In this document: one piece after another, positions 11,728 through 22,289 of the stretch
How the letters are laid out: the number at the start of each line of letters is the position of its first letter
Numbering within the stretch: position 1 is the stretch's first letter
NCBI RefSeq assembly: GCF_004799145.2
Contig: NW_021632373.1
Location: 115,416-179,415, forward strand
Source: Neltuma alba
Taxonomy: Eukaryota; Streptophyta; Magnoliopsida; Fabales; Fabaceae
Reading direction: 5' to 3'
Length of the DNA: 64,000 nt
Program-made: the position numbers and the translations under genes
Notes under the pieces: model-generated
The model's input: the letters and a program-made list of their open reading frames with translations, nothing else
Database searches by the model: none
Told to the model about the DNA's origin: nothing

Positions 11728-11882
11728 ACTTATATGTATAGTGACGTTCGTTTGAAGGGATTGATGATATATTATTTTATTCTTGAGTTTTTGTTTTTTG
11801 ACCCTAATATTCTTGAATTTGTTGTTTCCATGAAACTTCAAGTGGTTTTTAAGTTAACATAGAGCGGTTGTCCTCGCGCGTG
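11728..11882 (-). promoter_or_regulatory. ERF-b promoter with blocks shared with ERF-a
   Basis: A TATA-like CATATAAG lies on the minus strand at about 11728-11740, some 65 bp upstream of the chosen ATG. Conserved blocks follow: 11761-11790 (TTGATGATATATTATTTTAT...), 11819-11842 (TTTGTTGTTTCCATGAAACTTCAA-like) and 11863-11882 (GCGGTTGTCCTCGCGCGTG). Compared with ERF-a it has about 25 extra bp between the first two blocks. Confidence 0.55.
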
Positions 11883-11902
11883 GGATAAGTTTGTATACAA
11901 AG

Positions 11903-11940
<38 letters not shown>

Positions 11941-12387
11941 GATACATACTATATATGTATACATGACATGATATGATAGCTTCTTTTCTATAACATTTAT
12001 TTAAGAGCTCTTTGATCATTTGCTTTCGTTTTCTTTTCTTTTCTCTTCTTCTTCTTCTTCTTCTTTTTTTTTTTTGCTTTTGTTTTTTGCCAACTGTTTT
12101 TGCTTTTGTTTAAAGTATGGGTCATTTTGCTTCGTTTAAACTATGGTATGCAAAGGCAAATCCAGAGTAAAATGTTAAATATTTCAACGAAAGTAATTGA
12201 TAAAAACTTCATTATCATTCGAACAGAAAATTAATCTTTTAGACCTTTAATTTTTAACTTACTTATAATTTAATCCCTTAACTGTGATTCAGCATGATTT
12301 AGTCCTCAAATTTTTGATTTGCCTGTGACTCAACTCCTTGTTTTTTCATATTTTTATATGATTATCCTTACCATCTATAACTCATCT
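11883..12387. other. Intergenic, AT microsatellite and CTT run
   Basis: Contains an (AT)n tract at about 11909-11937 and a TTC/CTT run at about 12044-12066. No gene recognised. Confidence 0.6.
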
Positions 12388-12656
12388 TACTCCTTCGGTC
12401 CTATTTATAAGACACTTCCAGTATGTTTTACACATACCAAAGAAAACCTTAAACTTCATTAACTCTCATTTACAATTTAATAACTTTTTAACTTTATTCC
12501 CATTTAATTTATATCATACCTCATGTAAACAAAGTCAACACAATAATAAATGAGGAGTAAAGTTGTACATCCATACAAAAAATTTCTCTCAGTATCCTAT
12601 AAATAGGACAAAAAAATGTCTTTTCTCTCTGCCCTATAAATAGGACCAGAGCAATA
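12388..12656 (+). mobile_element. Stowaway-like MITE, divergent subfamily
   Basis: Inverted termini: TACTCCTTCGGTCCTATTTAT on the left, and the right end read on the opposite strand begins TATTGCTCTGGTCCTATTTA. About 269 bp, bounded by TA. The interior differs from families A and B. Confidence 0.6.
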
Positions 12657-12765
12657 AGTGGCAAAGATTTGTTTCCAACTCAGCTCCACGTGGCGTTGCT
12701 GTGTCATCTTCCTTGGAAACGCACACCAGTTCACCTCTCCTGATGCTTCCCCAGTTGGCGTTTTT

Positions 12766-12830
12766 CCGTTCAGCTTTCCCTTCAACTTTGCAGCACAAAC
12801 CGACTCCGACTTCCAGTCAGCAATAGTCAT
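12766..12830 (-). repeat. Gene-like fragment, inverted partner of 13970-14033
   Basis: Read on the minus strand this GC-richer segment matches 13970-14033 on the plus strand (shared GACTATTGC, GTGCTGCA and AGTTGAAGGGAAAGCTGAA). The two lie about 1.1 kb apart in opposite orientation on either side of a nested MITE block. The minus-strand frame (TIADWKSES...) looks protein-like but I recognise no family; the partner is not open in that frame. Confidence 0.45.
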
Positions 12831-12883
12831 AGAATTTGTTGATATAGTATTTTTTTCACTCCTTCGGTCCTTAATATAAGATT

Positions 12884-13408
12884 TACTACTTCCGGCTCTA
12901 ATTATAAAAGCTAGTTGACTAATTTGAGGAGAGTAAGAAAATAAGTTAAGTTAGTTATTTACATAAATAGGTGTTGTTTTTCTTAAAATATACTACCTCC
13001 AGTCCTTAATATAAGACCTTATTTGACTTTATTTTGGTCCTAAATATAAGACCCCAATCCACTTTGTCCTCATATTTGTGCATTTTTTCTCAAAGTAATC
13101 TTTCTGATAATAATAGTCCTAGCTAATACATTTGATTAGTAAGGATATTTTAGAAAAGACGACATCTATTTATTACAAATAACTAACATAATTTATTTTT
13201 TTAATCTCCTTAAATTAATCAACTCGCTCTTATAATTAGGATTGGAGGTAGTATTTGGTAATCAAGTGTATTGGCTAGAACTATCATTATTAGAAGGACT
13301 ATTTTGAAAAATAATGTATAAATATGAGAGACAAAGTAGATTAAGGTCTTATATTTATGACCAAAATAAAAGTCAAACGGGATCTTATATTAAGGACCGG
13401 AGGTAGTA
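12884..13408 (+). mobile_element. MITE family A copy 1, inside family B copy 2
   Basis: Ends TACTACTTCCGGCTCTAATT and GGACCGGAGGTAGTA, with TA at both edges. The halves 12884-12990 and 13254-13408 align with the intact family-A copy at 14109-14370 (TAAGTTAGTTATTTA, GTGTATTGGCTAGAACTATC). The gap holds family-A copy 2. Confidence 0.7.
12991..13253 (-). mobile_element. MITE family A copy 2, innermost of the nest
   Basis: Complete 263-bp element, ends TACTACCTCCAGTCC and GGATTGGAGGTAGTA, flanked by TA. Its internal sequence is the reverse of copy 1 (AGTAAGGATATTTTAGAAAAG), so it inserted in opposite orientation into TA of copy 1. Confidence 0.75.
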
Positions 13409-13969
13409 TTTAACTAATTTAATTAGATTAAGGAGCTTAGGTAAATTAGTTAATTATAAGAAATATGACATTTTTTCTTAAAACACCATAATCATCTTTC
13501 TTAATATTCTCTCTCCCTCTTCTACTTGATTATGGTTGAGGGAGTATCCATAAGGGTAATTTAGAGAAAATTAATAAATATGAGAAATATGTTTTATATT
13601 TAGGAAAAAATCAACTCAAGAATTATGTTAAGGATTGGAGGACTAGCTTTTTCACTATTTGGGTGACCCTGATACTGTAACTCACACGGACTCCCTTTAA
13701 CTTGAAGCCATCATAAAACGCCAAAGGAGAACAGGAAAACGATGAAGAAGCTATCATTTTTGTTTTGTTTTGCTTTTTTTTCCCCTTTTCGAATTAGATT
13801 TTCCTGAAAATCATACAGAAACTTATCACGATTTTGGGGAGAAGTGACATTTGGCTGGTGCCATGGTGGTAGAATTTTGAATAAAAAAATGTCTTTAGCC
13901 CAAAGTTTAATGTACTTAATTTAAAGATCATAATACAATTAAAGTTGCTGGGCAAAGCAGAGCAAGGAG

Positions 13970-14033
13970 CGACTATTGCCGATTGGGAAATGGTGCCGGC
14001 GGTGCTGCAGAGTTGAAGGGAAAGCTGAAGCGG
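13970..14033 (+). repeat. Gene-like fragment, inverted partner of 12766-12830
   Basis: Roughly three-quarters identical by eye to the reverse complement of 12766-12830. Locally GC-rich within AT-rich surroundings. No open frame is shared by the two copies and no family is recognised; possibly captured exon debris. Confidence 0.45.
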
Positions 14034-14108
14034 GGAGCAACAGAAGCAAAACGATATAGTGTTCCTGATCCGTTGCATTTAACCAAGATTATCCCCAAAT
14101 CTAAATAC

Positions 14109-14370
14109 TACTCCTCTGGTCCTAATTATAAGACCTAATTGACTTATTTGAGGAGATTAAGGAAGTAAGTTAAGATGGTTATTTATAATAAATAAGTGTT
14201 GTTATTCTTAAAATATCCTTGCTAATTAAGTATATTGGTTAAAACTATCATTATAGAAGGATTATCTTGGAAAAAAATGCATAAATATAAGAGACAAAAT
14301 GGATTAGGGTCTTATAATTAGGACCAAATAAAAAGTCAAATTGGGTCTTATAATAAGGACCGGAGGAGTA
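14109..14370 (+). mobile_element. MITE family A copy 3
   Basis: 262 bp with TIRs CTCCTCTGGTCCTAATTATA / TATAATAAGGACCGGAGGAG and TA at both edges. Nearly identical to the copy at 30300-30561 (about ten differences by eye). Confidence 0.85.
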
Positions 14371-14669
14371 TCTCCGATTCTTAATATATATATATATATA
14401 TATATGTTAGTTAATTAATTTGAATAGATTAAGAAAATTAGTTAAATTAGTTATTTGCAATAAATAGGTATTGTCTTTTTTAAAATACCTTCACTAATCA
14501 TATTTATTAACCAAGACTATGATTTGATAAAACATTTAACATGTGTAACTACTACAAAGACTATCTTAAGAAAAATAGATAAATATAAGAGATAAAATAG
14601 ATTTGGGTATTATATTTAGGATCAAATTAAAAGTCAAACTAACTCTTATATTAAGGATAGGAGATAGTA
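14369..14669 (+). mobile_element. MITE family A copy 4, with AT microsatellite
   Basis: Abuts copy 3, sharing the boundary TA. Left end TATCTCCGATTCTTAATATA runs into an AT microsatellite (about 14385-14405); right end AAGGATAGGAGATAGTA. The middle matches family A. Confidence 0.65.
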
Positions 14670-14875
14670 TTACATGTAATCCCATTTTTGGTGTCGGCTT
14701 ATTTTCTTTTGAAAAAAATGGGACCATTTTCCCCGATTTTTTCAGTGAGAGCCACAAGGAACCCCGTGAAGGGGACAACTCTAAATGGATAATGACATTA
14801 GTGTATTAAGCTTCAAATTCTTCATCATAAGAAATATTCGAACACCACGAACGTATGGAACATTATATATCTATA

Positions 14876-15130
14876 TACTACCTCTTATCCTGAATATATA
14901 AAAATTAGTTGACTAATTTAAATAGGTTAAAAAGATTCGTTAAGTTAGTTATTCGCAATAAACATGTGTTGTCTTTCATAAAATGCCTATACTAATTAAA
15001 TGTATTAGCTAGAACTGTCATTATAATAAGAACTAACTTGAAAAAAATAGACAAATATAAGAAGCTTGGAGTTTTATATTTAAAACTAAATTGAAAGTCA
15101 AATTAACTCTTATATTAAGTAACAGAGGTA
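14876..15130 (+). mobile_element. MITE family A copy 5 (degenerate)
   Basis: Ends TACTACCTCTTATCCTGAAT and TATTAAGTAACAGAGGTA. The interior (GTTAGTTATTCGCAATAAAC, TGTATTAGCTAGAACTGTCA) is family A. Diverged, so older. Confidence 0.6.
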
Positions 15131-15515
15131 TACCGTAATTATCAATACCTTTATTAAAAAAATAAATGATGATTAACATAAAAATTAATGGATGATGGGA
15201 TTTTGGGTAATTAAAATATCCAAAAAAAAAAGGGAAAAGAGGAAAAGATGCATTTTCAATTATGTACTCTTATTATGTGGCAAAAGAATTTCAGCACGTG
15301 GTCTAATAAGCCTTTGACTGTTAGAAATCTCAACGAACCTATACAAGACGGTAAATCGTGTCTAGTCAGATGACCAAAAGTCAAAAGTTTGTAAATAGTT
15401 AATTGGCTTTTGTGAATTATTAATAGCTAATTATGTGTTGTGATTGGCTTATACAAGAAGTTTTGTAAGTCAGTTTGTAAAAATGTTGCTTGAAGTTGTT
15501 AATACAAACACATAT

Positions 15516-15798
15516 TATCTCCGGTTCTTAATATAAAAAAACTAATTAACTAATTTGATTAAATTAAAAATTAATTAATTTAGTTATTTGTAATAAATAG
15601 GTGTTGTTTTTTCTTAAAATACCAATCATGTGTATTAGTTAGAACTTTTATTTGATGTAAATATTTAACATGTGTGATTACCACAAAGATTACTTTAAAA
15701 AAATAAATAAATTTTCTGAGATAAAGTATATTAAAATCTTATATTTAAAGCTAAATTGAATGTCGAATTAGCTTTTATATTAAGAATCAGAGGTAGTA
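15516..15798 (+). mobile_element. MITE family A copy 6 (degenerate)
   Basis: Ends TATCTCCGGTTCTTAATATA and AAGAATCAGAGGTAGTA; interior family A (TAGTTATTTGTAATAAATAG). Confidence 0.6.
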
Positions 15799-16749
15799 TA
15801 TAGTTAATATATTTTCGGAGAATTATAATGAAGTTTCAAAAAAAAATTACAAAATAAATCCTAAAAATTGTCATTTTTTACTTTGAAACTTATCATTACA
15901 AGCCACTTAGGTTGTTATTGAAACTTTTTAATAATTTTTTTTGTAAGCTGATTGTAATTCTCCCATATATTTTTGTGAGTATCTAAAGCGCTATTGTTAG
16001 TAACTCTAATTTGTTATTGTGAACGGCAAATTGTCCAATTACCAGTTTGACCACCCACAGAAGTAGCTTTTTTTTCTTAAAGAAAAAAAAACGAGGGACA
16101 ATATAGTGAAAGAAGAACATTCACAGATCTGAAATTGGTTCCTTTAGACAGATTTGGGAGTTGTTAAACTTAATTAGCAAACCAATTTCACATTTGAGCA
16201 TTTTGATTGAATTTAAAAGAAAATCTCCCCCTCTTCCAATTGATACTTGCACAAATTCTTTTTTTTTTTTTTCCGCTTACACACACACAATAACGCAACA
16301 ACATTTTCTTCTCTAAATACTAGTAGATATATTTTTAGGAAAATTGTAAAAGTAATAAAAACGAGCTTCAAGATCCTTAAGGAAGAATTATAAAGCATGA
16401 GTCATATATATATAAACTATAAAATAATTTGACCATGACTATATGTTTTCCTTGGCTTGTGGTGAGCATTCATATATAATGGTGGTTGAACTAACACTCA
16501 GCTTGGATTTGACTAAGCTAGTTTGTGTTGAGACTTCAACAAACGAACATATATAAATAGCATAAAAAATAGAAAAGGTGATGAAATAGTAAGTAACTTA
16601 AACTAAATGCTAACTCAACCAAGTTTGATTCTTTAAATGGATTTATTTTTATATTTGTCATGATGATATCATCAAAAGGAATAAACGTTCTGGCCAAAAA
16701 AGGTAAAAAAAGAATCAATAACCTTAATTGCTATGTATTGACTAGATAT

Positions 16750-16872
16750 TACTCCCTCGATCCTAAATACAAAACTTTTTTTATAGTTTAAATCCGGTCC
16801 TAAATATAAGATCATTTTCGTAGTGTAATTTGCGCTACAAAATGAGCCTTATATTTAGAACCAGAGGAGTAG
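16750..16872. mobile_element. Short foldback MITE, about 120 bp
   Basis: TACTCCCTCGATCCTAAATA on the left, and on the right TTAGAACCAGAGGAGTA read in inverse. The middle is also palindromic (CCTAAATATAAGATCATTTT against AAAATGAGCCTTATATTTAG), so nearly the whole element can fold. Confidence 0.65.
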
Positions 16873-18269
16873 TTAATTTTTGAGGGGCACGTTTAGGTTT
16901 GTTGATCTTGAAATCAACATCAGTATTATAATGATTAATCTTAAACAATATAATTGTCCATTCCTCGCTATTAGTTAGTTACATCACATGTACAATGTGC
17001 CGGTTAATTTATTACTAATTATTTGTTTATTTTTGTTGCTTTAGTGAAGTCTTTTCAACCTACACGTGGATGTAGGCGGGCGTGATGGGAGATGGCTGTT
17101 TTCTAAAGCCAAATTCTGAAAAGATGTATCCTAATTTCCACGGATGATATCTCTAAAAGATTCGGTGATTTGGATGTCATAATTAATGCTTGTCGGCCTT
17201 GTGACCAATGTTAGATTTTTTTTTTTGGGCCACGGCAAATGTTAGATCAAGCCAATATATTATTCTTTTGGTCCCTTATTATAAGAAACAACTATTAAAA
17301 TTACATATTTTAAAATTTTAATTAAATTTAATTAAAAACAATAAATATGCAATATAATATGCACATATCTTTTAATTATATCTTTATAAAAAGAGCACAT
17401 GAGAGATAATGAATGAAAATTTATTGCAGAGATAATAAGTAATGTATATTTAATAAAGCCGAAAATAAAAAGACTAATTTGATATTTCAGACAAAAAAAA
17501 TTTTTTTTATATTTAGAAACTGTAATATGAGAGAGATTGTTTCTTATAAAAAGAAATGGAATTAGTGTCTCTTTTTCTTTATTATATTGTATTAATTTTG
17601 TTTTAGTTATAGCACATTGTTCAAATTATTTCGAAATCTATATGTAGATCTCTCTTCAAACTCAGTGTTTCTTTTAACTTTTAAACAAACTCAATGTTAT
17701 ATTCTAACTTCTCTTTTATTTTGAAACCCAAAGTTATTTTATTGATTAATCTTCGTTTATTAGTTGGTTTGACCTTGACATTTTCCACTCTCACTCTTTT
17801 TCATTCTCTCTCATTGACACGTCTCAAAATGTATACTGTAGAATAAAATGGGCTGATTATTAATGAAATAAGCAAAATGAAGTACTCTAGAATTTGGCGC
17901 AACATTCCATTATATAATTAATGGAGTTTTTTTTTGGGCCAAATACATAATTAATGGAGTTAAACTTATTATATTTTCCCAATACAAGTCACACGGGTCA
18001 ATTAGATGGTAGCCATGTTGGGCCTTGTAGCCCAATTAGTACTAAGCAGCCCCTAGTACTTTATTATGAATCTTTCCGTCCAGCTTGGCGGGCGCGGTGC
18101 GCCAAGTCACCTGCGCAAGGTCGTGGCCCGTTTTAGCACCTGGGGGCAAGCTTTATCGTCAGCTGAGGGAAGCTGCGCTGAAAGCCTGAAAACACCAAAC
18201 CACGTTTTGATTACTATTGCTAGCGATTTGAGAAAAAGAGGGATGATTTGTCACTGCAGCTTGAATCCC
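16873..18269. other. Intergenic, weak MITE-like foldback at 17268-17565
   Basis: About 17268-17565 is bounded by GGTCCCTTATTATAAGAAAC and its approximate inverse GTTTCTTATAAAAAGAAATG, so it is probably an old MITE. The GC-rich stretch at 18060-18200 has an open frame but no family match. No gene recognised. Confidence 0.4.
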
Positions 18270-18440
18270 CAAAGCATTATCACCCCCAAACAGGGATTGG
18301 ATTAATGAAAGGTAAATTGTGATGGTGCTAGTAAACGAGGTTCACGTCATGCTAGGTGCGGCAGAATATTGATAAACTCTTCTAATAGTTACGAGAATTG
18401 GTCGGTCTTCTTTTCAAGCCGAAGCCTTAAGGGATAAATT
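18270..18440 (+). pseudogene. LINE-type RNase H domain remnant
   Basis: Translation across two frames gives PPNRDWI, then VNCDGASKRGSRHARCGRIL, then ENW and QAEALRDKL. This matches the order of the RNase H-like domain at the end of many plant non-LTR retrotransposons (W-I-K-V-N-x-DGA-x-x-G...GCGG-x-x-R...W...AE-x-x-A-x-x-x-x-L). At least one frameshift and an in-frame stop show it is dead. It lies about 240 bp upstream of the L18 start codon, so it may overlap that gene's promoter. Confidence 0.5.
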
Positions 18441-18679
18441 GCAGCAACACTTTTTGCAGAGTGTTACTTTGATGCTACGGGAGAAGTAATCAACGTGCGC
18501 ACCAAGTGTTTGTTGAAATTACTGTGAGAAACTTAGCATTGCGTTGTATCCTCGAAGCGCAAGTTTTACTCTTCATAGTATGTTTCATCGCCGTGGCTTG
18601 GCAGGGTAAGGGTTCAGTGAGTCCTGCATTGGCATCTCAGCTTTTCACTCTTGTTTCCTTTTGAATATAACTACATAAT

Positions 18680-19370
18680 ATGGACCTTGTGAATGTTCCT
18701 GCGCTTCGATTTCCAAATTCTGCAGTCTTTGGAGTACAATTAAAGCCTTTTGTTTCCTCTCTTTCGCTGAGAAGAAGTAAGTTCTTCACAACTTACCCTT
18801 CCCAATTGGTATTTTGTGTTGTGAGGTTGGAATTTAGGTTTCTTATATGATTATAGGTTCATTATATTCTGAAATTGATTAAGCGACACTAATGTATTAA
18901 GGTTGTTTTGCACAAGGCTTCAGATAATTGTTATTGTGAAGAGTTTTTTTTTTTTTTCCCCTTTTTTGGCAGCTTTGATCAAGAATCGACTGGTTGTCGA
19001 AGCTAGAGCAAATGCTAGAAAGGAGAGTGCCAAAATCCGGAACAGAAGGAAGCAGAAGAAGTTTGATGGAACACCAAGAAGACCAAGGCTTTCTGTATTT
19101 TGCTCAGAGAAGCAGTTGTATGCAATGCTGGTTGATGACCAAAACAAAAAGTGTCTGTTCTATGGAAGTACATTGCAGAAATCTATCCGACAAGATCCCC
19201 CTTGTTCCAATATTGAAGCTGCTCAACGTGTTGGGGAGGAACTTGTCAAAGCCTGCGTTGAACTCAACATAAATGAAATATCGTCCTACGATCGCAATGG
19301 TTTTGCTCGCGGAGAAAGGATGCAAGCCTTTGAGATTGCAATCTCCAGTTTTGGATTCTTGCCAGGATAG
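18680..19370 (+). CDS. Plastid-type ribosomal protein L18 (uL18) family
   Basis: Two exons: 18680-18776 and 18973-19370 (GT at 18777, AG at 18971-18972, after a long pyrimidine tract). Spliced length 495 nt, 164 aa, frame exact. Exon 1 gives a start-proximal Ser/Leu-rich segment (MDLVNVPALRFPNSAVFG...LSLRR) suited to a plastid transit peptide. Exon 2 carries the L18p/L5e domain: KIRNRRKQKKFDGTPRRPRL, LSVFCSEKQLYA, STLQKSI, AAQRVGEELVKACVE, RNGFARGERMQAFE. Members of this family bind 5S rRNA in the large subunit. The sequence is diverged from the canonical chloroplast L18 (DRNGFARGER where FDRGGY.YHGR is usual), so it may be one of the extra nuclear L18-like paralogues of plants; plastid or mitochondrial location is inferred. 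Confidence 0.85.
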
Positions 19371-19599
19371 ATCTGTGTGGAAGACTATTCTTTTTCAGAA
19401 ACAAGAGAAACAATCAAATGCAGAAAAGGATTTTACTTGGTTAGCACAAGATTCTGAATTTCTGATCAACTAAGGCACTGCTACAAGACCAGCAATGTTA
19501 TATGGTAGGAAGTGTTAGGCTTTAAAAGGACAATATAAAGTGGAGGTCACCTAGATGAAAATACTAAGATGAATGTGTGATCATACAAGAAAATATAGA

Positions 19600-19876
19600 A
19601 TTTGTAATGAGCATATGTATGCGAGTGGCTGCTATCAATGAGAAAATGGTAGAAAATCGATTGAGATGGTTTAGTTATGTGCAAAGAAAGCCTTTGAACG
19701 TGCCGGTAAGAAAATTTGATCAAATAGCATGAAATCCTCTAAAACGAGTAGGTAAGGTTAAAGAGAATATTTTATAAAATTATTAAGCGAGATCTTTCAA
19801 TTAACAATATATTCAAAGACTTAGATAGAATTTAACGGAGTTGTTGTAGCTTTTATATTAAGGTTTTGTTGTTGTT
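19600..19876 (+). mobile_element. LINE 3' end remnant (RTE-like)
   Basis: Translation around 19626-19720 reads VAAINEKMVENRLRWFSYVQRKPLNVPVR with a later stop. This is the conserved IEEKMRE-x-RLRWFGHV-x-RRP-x-x-APVRR block seen after the reverse transcriptase in plant non-LTR elements. It ends at 19863-19876 in GTTTTGTTGTTGTTGGG, the TTG-repeat tail typical of RTE-type LINEs. Truncated at the 5' side, stops present. Confidence 0.6.
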
Positions 19877-20286
19877 GGGAATCCACAAGTATGGACTCAA
19901 ATGAAGTGATGCAAACCCTTACGAAAACATTCTTTCCATCCTTCCCTCAACAATTTGAGGTGCCCAAAAAAATTCTTTCAAATAAATGGCCTCTAGTGAT
20001 TATTCTTGACTATTTCACTTCATTTCATTCCATTCTTAAAAATTTAAAAAGAAAAAAAAAATCCCAAACACTACCCAAAGAAATATTGAGAATAGAAATA
20101 TGCTTTCCTTAGAAACAGTGAAGAGAAATACGTAGGAATTATGCTTTCCTTAAGAACAATGAAGAACATGTTCTTGTTATCAATGAATCCACCTATGGAT
20201 CCCTTGAAGAGAAATTAAAGTTGGGTGCCTTTGCCACTATATTGTTTTGAGTAAGATATAAGTAAGAATCTACCTGTACGTGTTCC

Positions 20287-20305
20287 TGCGCGCGCGCGCG
20301 CACGC
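20287..20305. repeat. (GC)n/(CA) alternating purine-pyrimidine tract
   Basis: Run of CGCGCGCGCGCGCACGCATG just upstream of EFH-a exon 1; very unusual composition here. Confidence 0.85.
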
Positions 20306-20363
20306 ATGCATATATCTTTCAAAGCCACAGTGTTTAATTTGTGTTTCAACTTTCAGCATCATT

Positions 20364-21806
20364 ATGGGCCAAGTCTTAGACAGGTTTCAGGGTAATGCCC
20401 TATACCTTCTTATTGTTTTTGTTCCATCTAAAAAGTCTTTTACGGCTATTCACGCAGATCCATTGAAAACAAGAGAATCAAAAACTGTTTTCAATAAGTA
20501 AACTGATCATAGATCAAAGACACTTCAACTAGCAAAGTTGTGATATACTCTGTGTGTGTGTGTGTGTGTAATGGTCTTGTTTTGTAAATGACTGTGTACA
20601 GATAAGCAGTGGAGGCAAAGCAAAATAAGGAAGATAACTGATAAAGCTTTTGAAAGTCTGAAGAAGGAAGACGAAACTGCTCATTTGACATTTGAAGATC
20701 TGTATATTGCTGTTTTACTTGTTTACAAGTAAGGACTAATGATGTCCTTCATGATTCTCTCAAATTTTGCTGACAGTTTTCTGTTGTTGTTGTTGTTTTC
20801 GCCAGTAGACAATTTTCTGCTATATCTTATATGCCTTCTCTAGTTGAACTGTTTAATTATATGTTGCAGTGATCTTAATAAGCATCTGCCTGGTCCTCAT
20901 TTTGACCCTCCATCAAAAGATAGAGTCAAACAAGTCATGAAGGTACCTACTTTAATCTCGGGTCAATGACCACTTTGGTTTTGAAATGTTAATAACCAAC
21001 ATTAGTTTTTTTTTAAACACAACAGGCTATATTGCTCATTTTTCAATACTTTTTGAGGTGATATTGCCCAAAAAAAACCCCTAGATACATAGCCTTTTTA
21101 CAGATACTTTTAAGATAAAACTGGCCCTTGATCTTTTAATTTCTTGGTGTGATACTAATTTCAGGCTAAGGATTAATTATTCCTTAAAAATATTCGCAAA
21201 GAAGCCATGGGTACTCAGAGGTTTTTCTCCCCTCAGTATCGCCCTTATAAATTAAAAATGTTAGCAATCAATGTTAGTTTTTTTTGGCAAAATCAAAATT
21301 AATTTTTTGATGAAAAGGTTATGTATATCGCTTCTTTTTTAATACTTCCAAAGCAAATTGAATCTTAAAAAAAAAACACTTTCGAATATATACAGTTCAT
21401 TCAGAAATACTTTTAGGACAAAAATAACCTTTAACCTTTATTTATTTATTTGCTGTTATGCTAATGCAAAACCATGTGAGTATAAGAACATTGTGTGATT
21501 GAGTGACAAAGTTTTAATATGCAGGAATGTGATGTGAATCCAGATGGGAAAATTGACCGTGATGAGTTTTATGAATTCATTAAGAGGATGACAGAGGATA
21601 CATTCACAAGGATAAGTCAAGGGCTGATTGTGACTCTGGTGGTGGCACCAATGGTTGCATTGGCAACAATGAGAGCTATTGAAGGCCTCCCAGGTTCTAT
21701 TGGCAAGATTGCAAAAAAGATTCCCAAATCACTCTATGTATCACTTGTCACTCTTGCAATTGTGGCACTCCGTAATTGGTTGCAAAGGATCTCTTATAAC
21801 AACTAA
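20364..21806 (+). CDS. EFH-a: EF-hand protein with C-terminal membrane anchor
   Basis: Four exons: 20364-20391, 20602-20728, 20870-20942, 21525-21806; all introns GT-AG, total 510 nt, 169 aa, frame exact. One canonical EF-hand loop at residues 79-90 (DVNPDGKIDRDE: ligands D79, N81, D83, D87, E90) follows an EF-like helix (TFEDLYIAVLLVYNDLNK). A strongly hydrophobic stretch 110-125 (LIVTLVVAPMVALATM) and another at 146-158 suggest one or two membrane segments. The N-terminus MGQVLD has a Gly at position 2, which could permit N-myristoylation, though residue 6 is not the usual Ser/Thr. Inferred role: membrane-tethered calcium sensor; the exact family name is not known to me. It is a tandem paralogue of EFH-b with identical intron positions and phases. 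Confidence 0.85.
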
Positions 21807-22289
21807 ACTTCCCTACAACTTATTCAATAAAACTTTCAACTCTGTTTCTTCTTATACTCATGTTAAGCCTTCCTTAGGACTTCAGAGCCAGGCTTTATGT
21901 TCTCATGAAGTGAAGTTTACGACTTCCCGTTGACAAAATGAAGGGCTTTTGTGTTGCTTTAATTTGATTTCTTATTTTCCCTACTGAGTTAATGTCTTGC
22001 ACTTTTATGTCATATATGTGTGTGTTTGGGGAAATTGATTTTCACGGGAAGCAACTTCTTCATATGGAAGAAGGGAGGGGGGAAAAACGCAAAAGCAGAG
22101 TGTCATTTCTTACCCTCTGCTTTATCCACTTAAGAGTCTCTCCGAGCCAGCGTCCTTCAAAAAAATAAAATAAAATAAAATAAAAACAAAAAAGACAGCT
22201 TTTTGATAGTAATTTATAAAACATGAGGGAAGTATATAAGGATAGTGAGCATATTTATGAGCAAACATAAGCAGCTATAAGCAAGCACA
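21807..22289. other. EFH-a 3' flank
   Basis: Non-coding; probably includes the 3' UTR of EFH-a. An AAAAT pentamer run lies at about 22160-22185. Confidence 0.5.

Larger units (their letters stand above)
12857..13645 (+). mobile_element. MITE family B copy 2, host of two nested MITEs
   Basis: The left terminus ACTCCTTCGGTCCTTAATAT starts at 12858. Family-B sequence resumes at 13409 (TTTAACTAATTTAATTAG) and runs to GGATTGGAGGACTA at 13645. The interruption, 12884-13408, is a complete family-A MITE, which is itself interrupted by another. Joining the outer pieces recovers the layout of the uninterrupted copy at 22290-22565. Confidence 0.65.

Noticed and set aside
18066..18305. 79-codon GC-rich open frame
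   Set aside because: No family similarity; it runs into a LINE remnant and the flanks show no promoter or splice structure.
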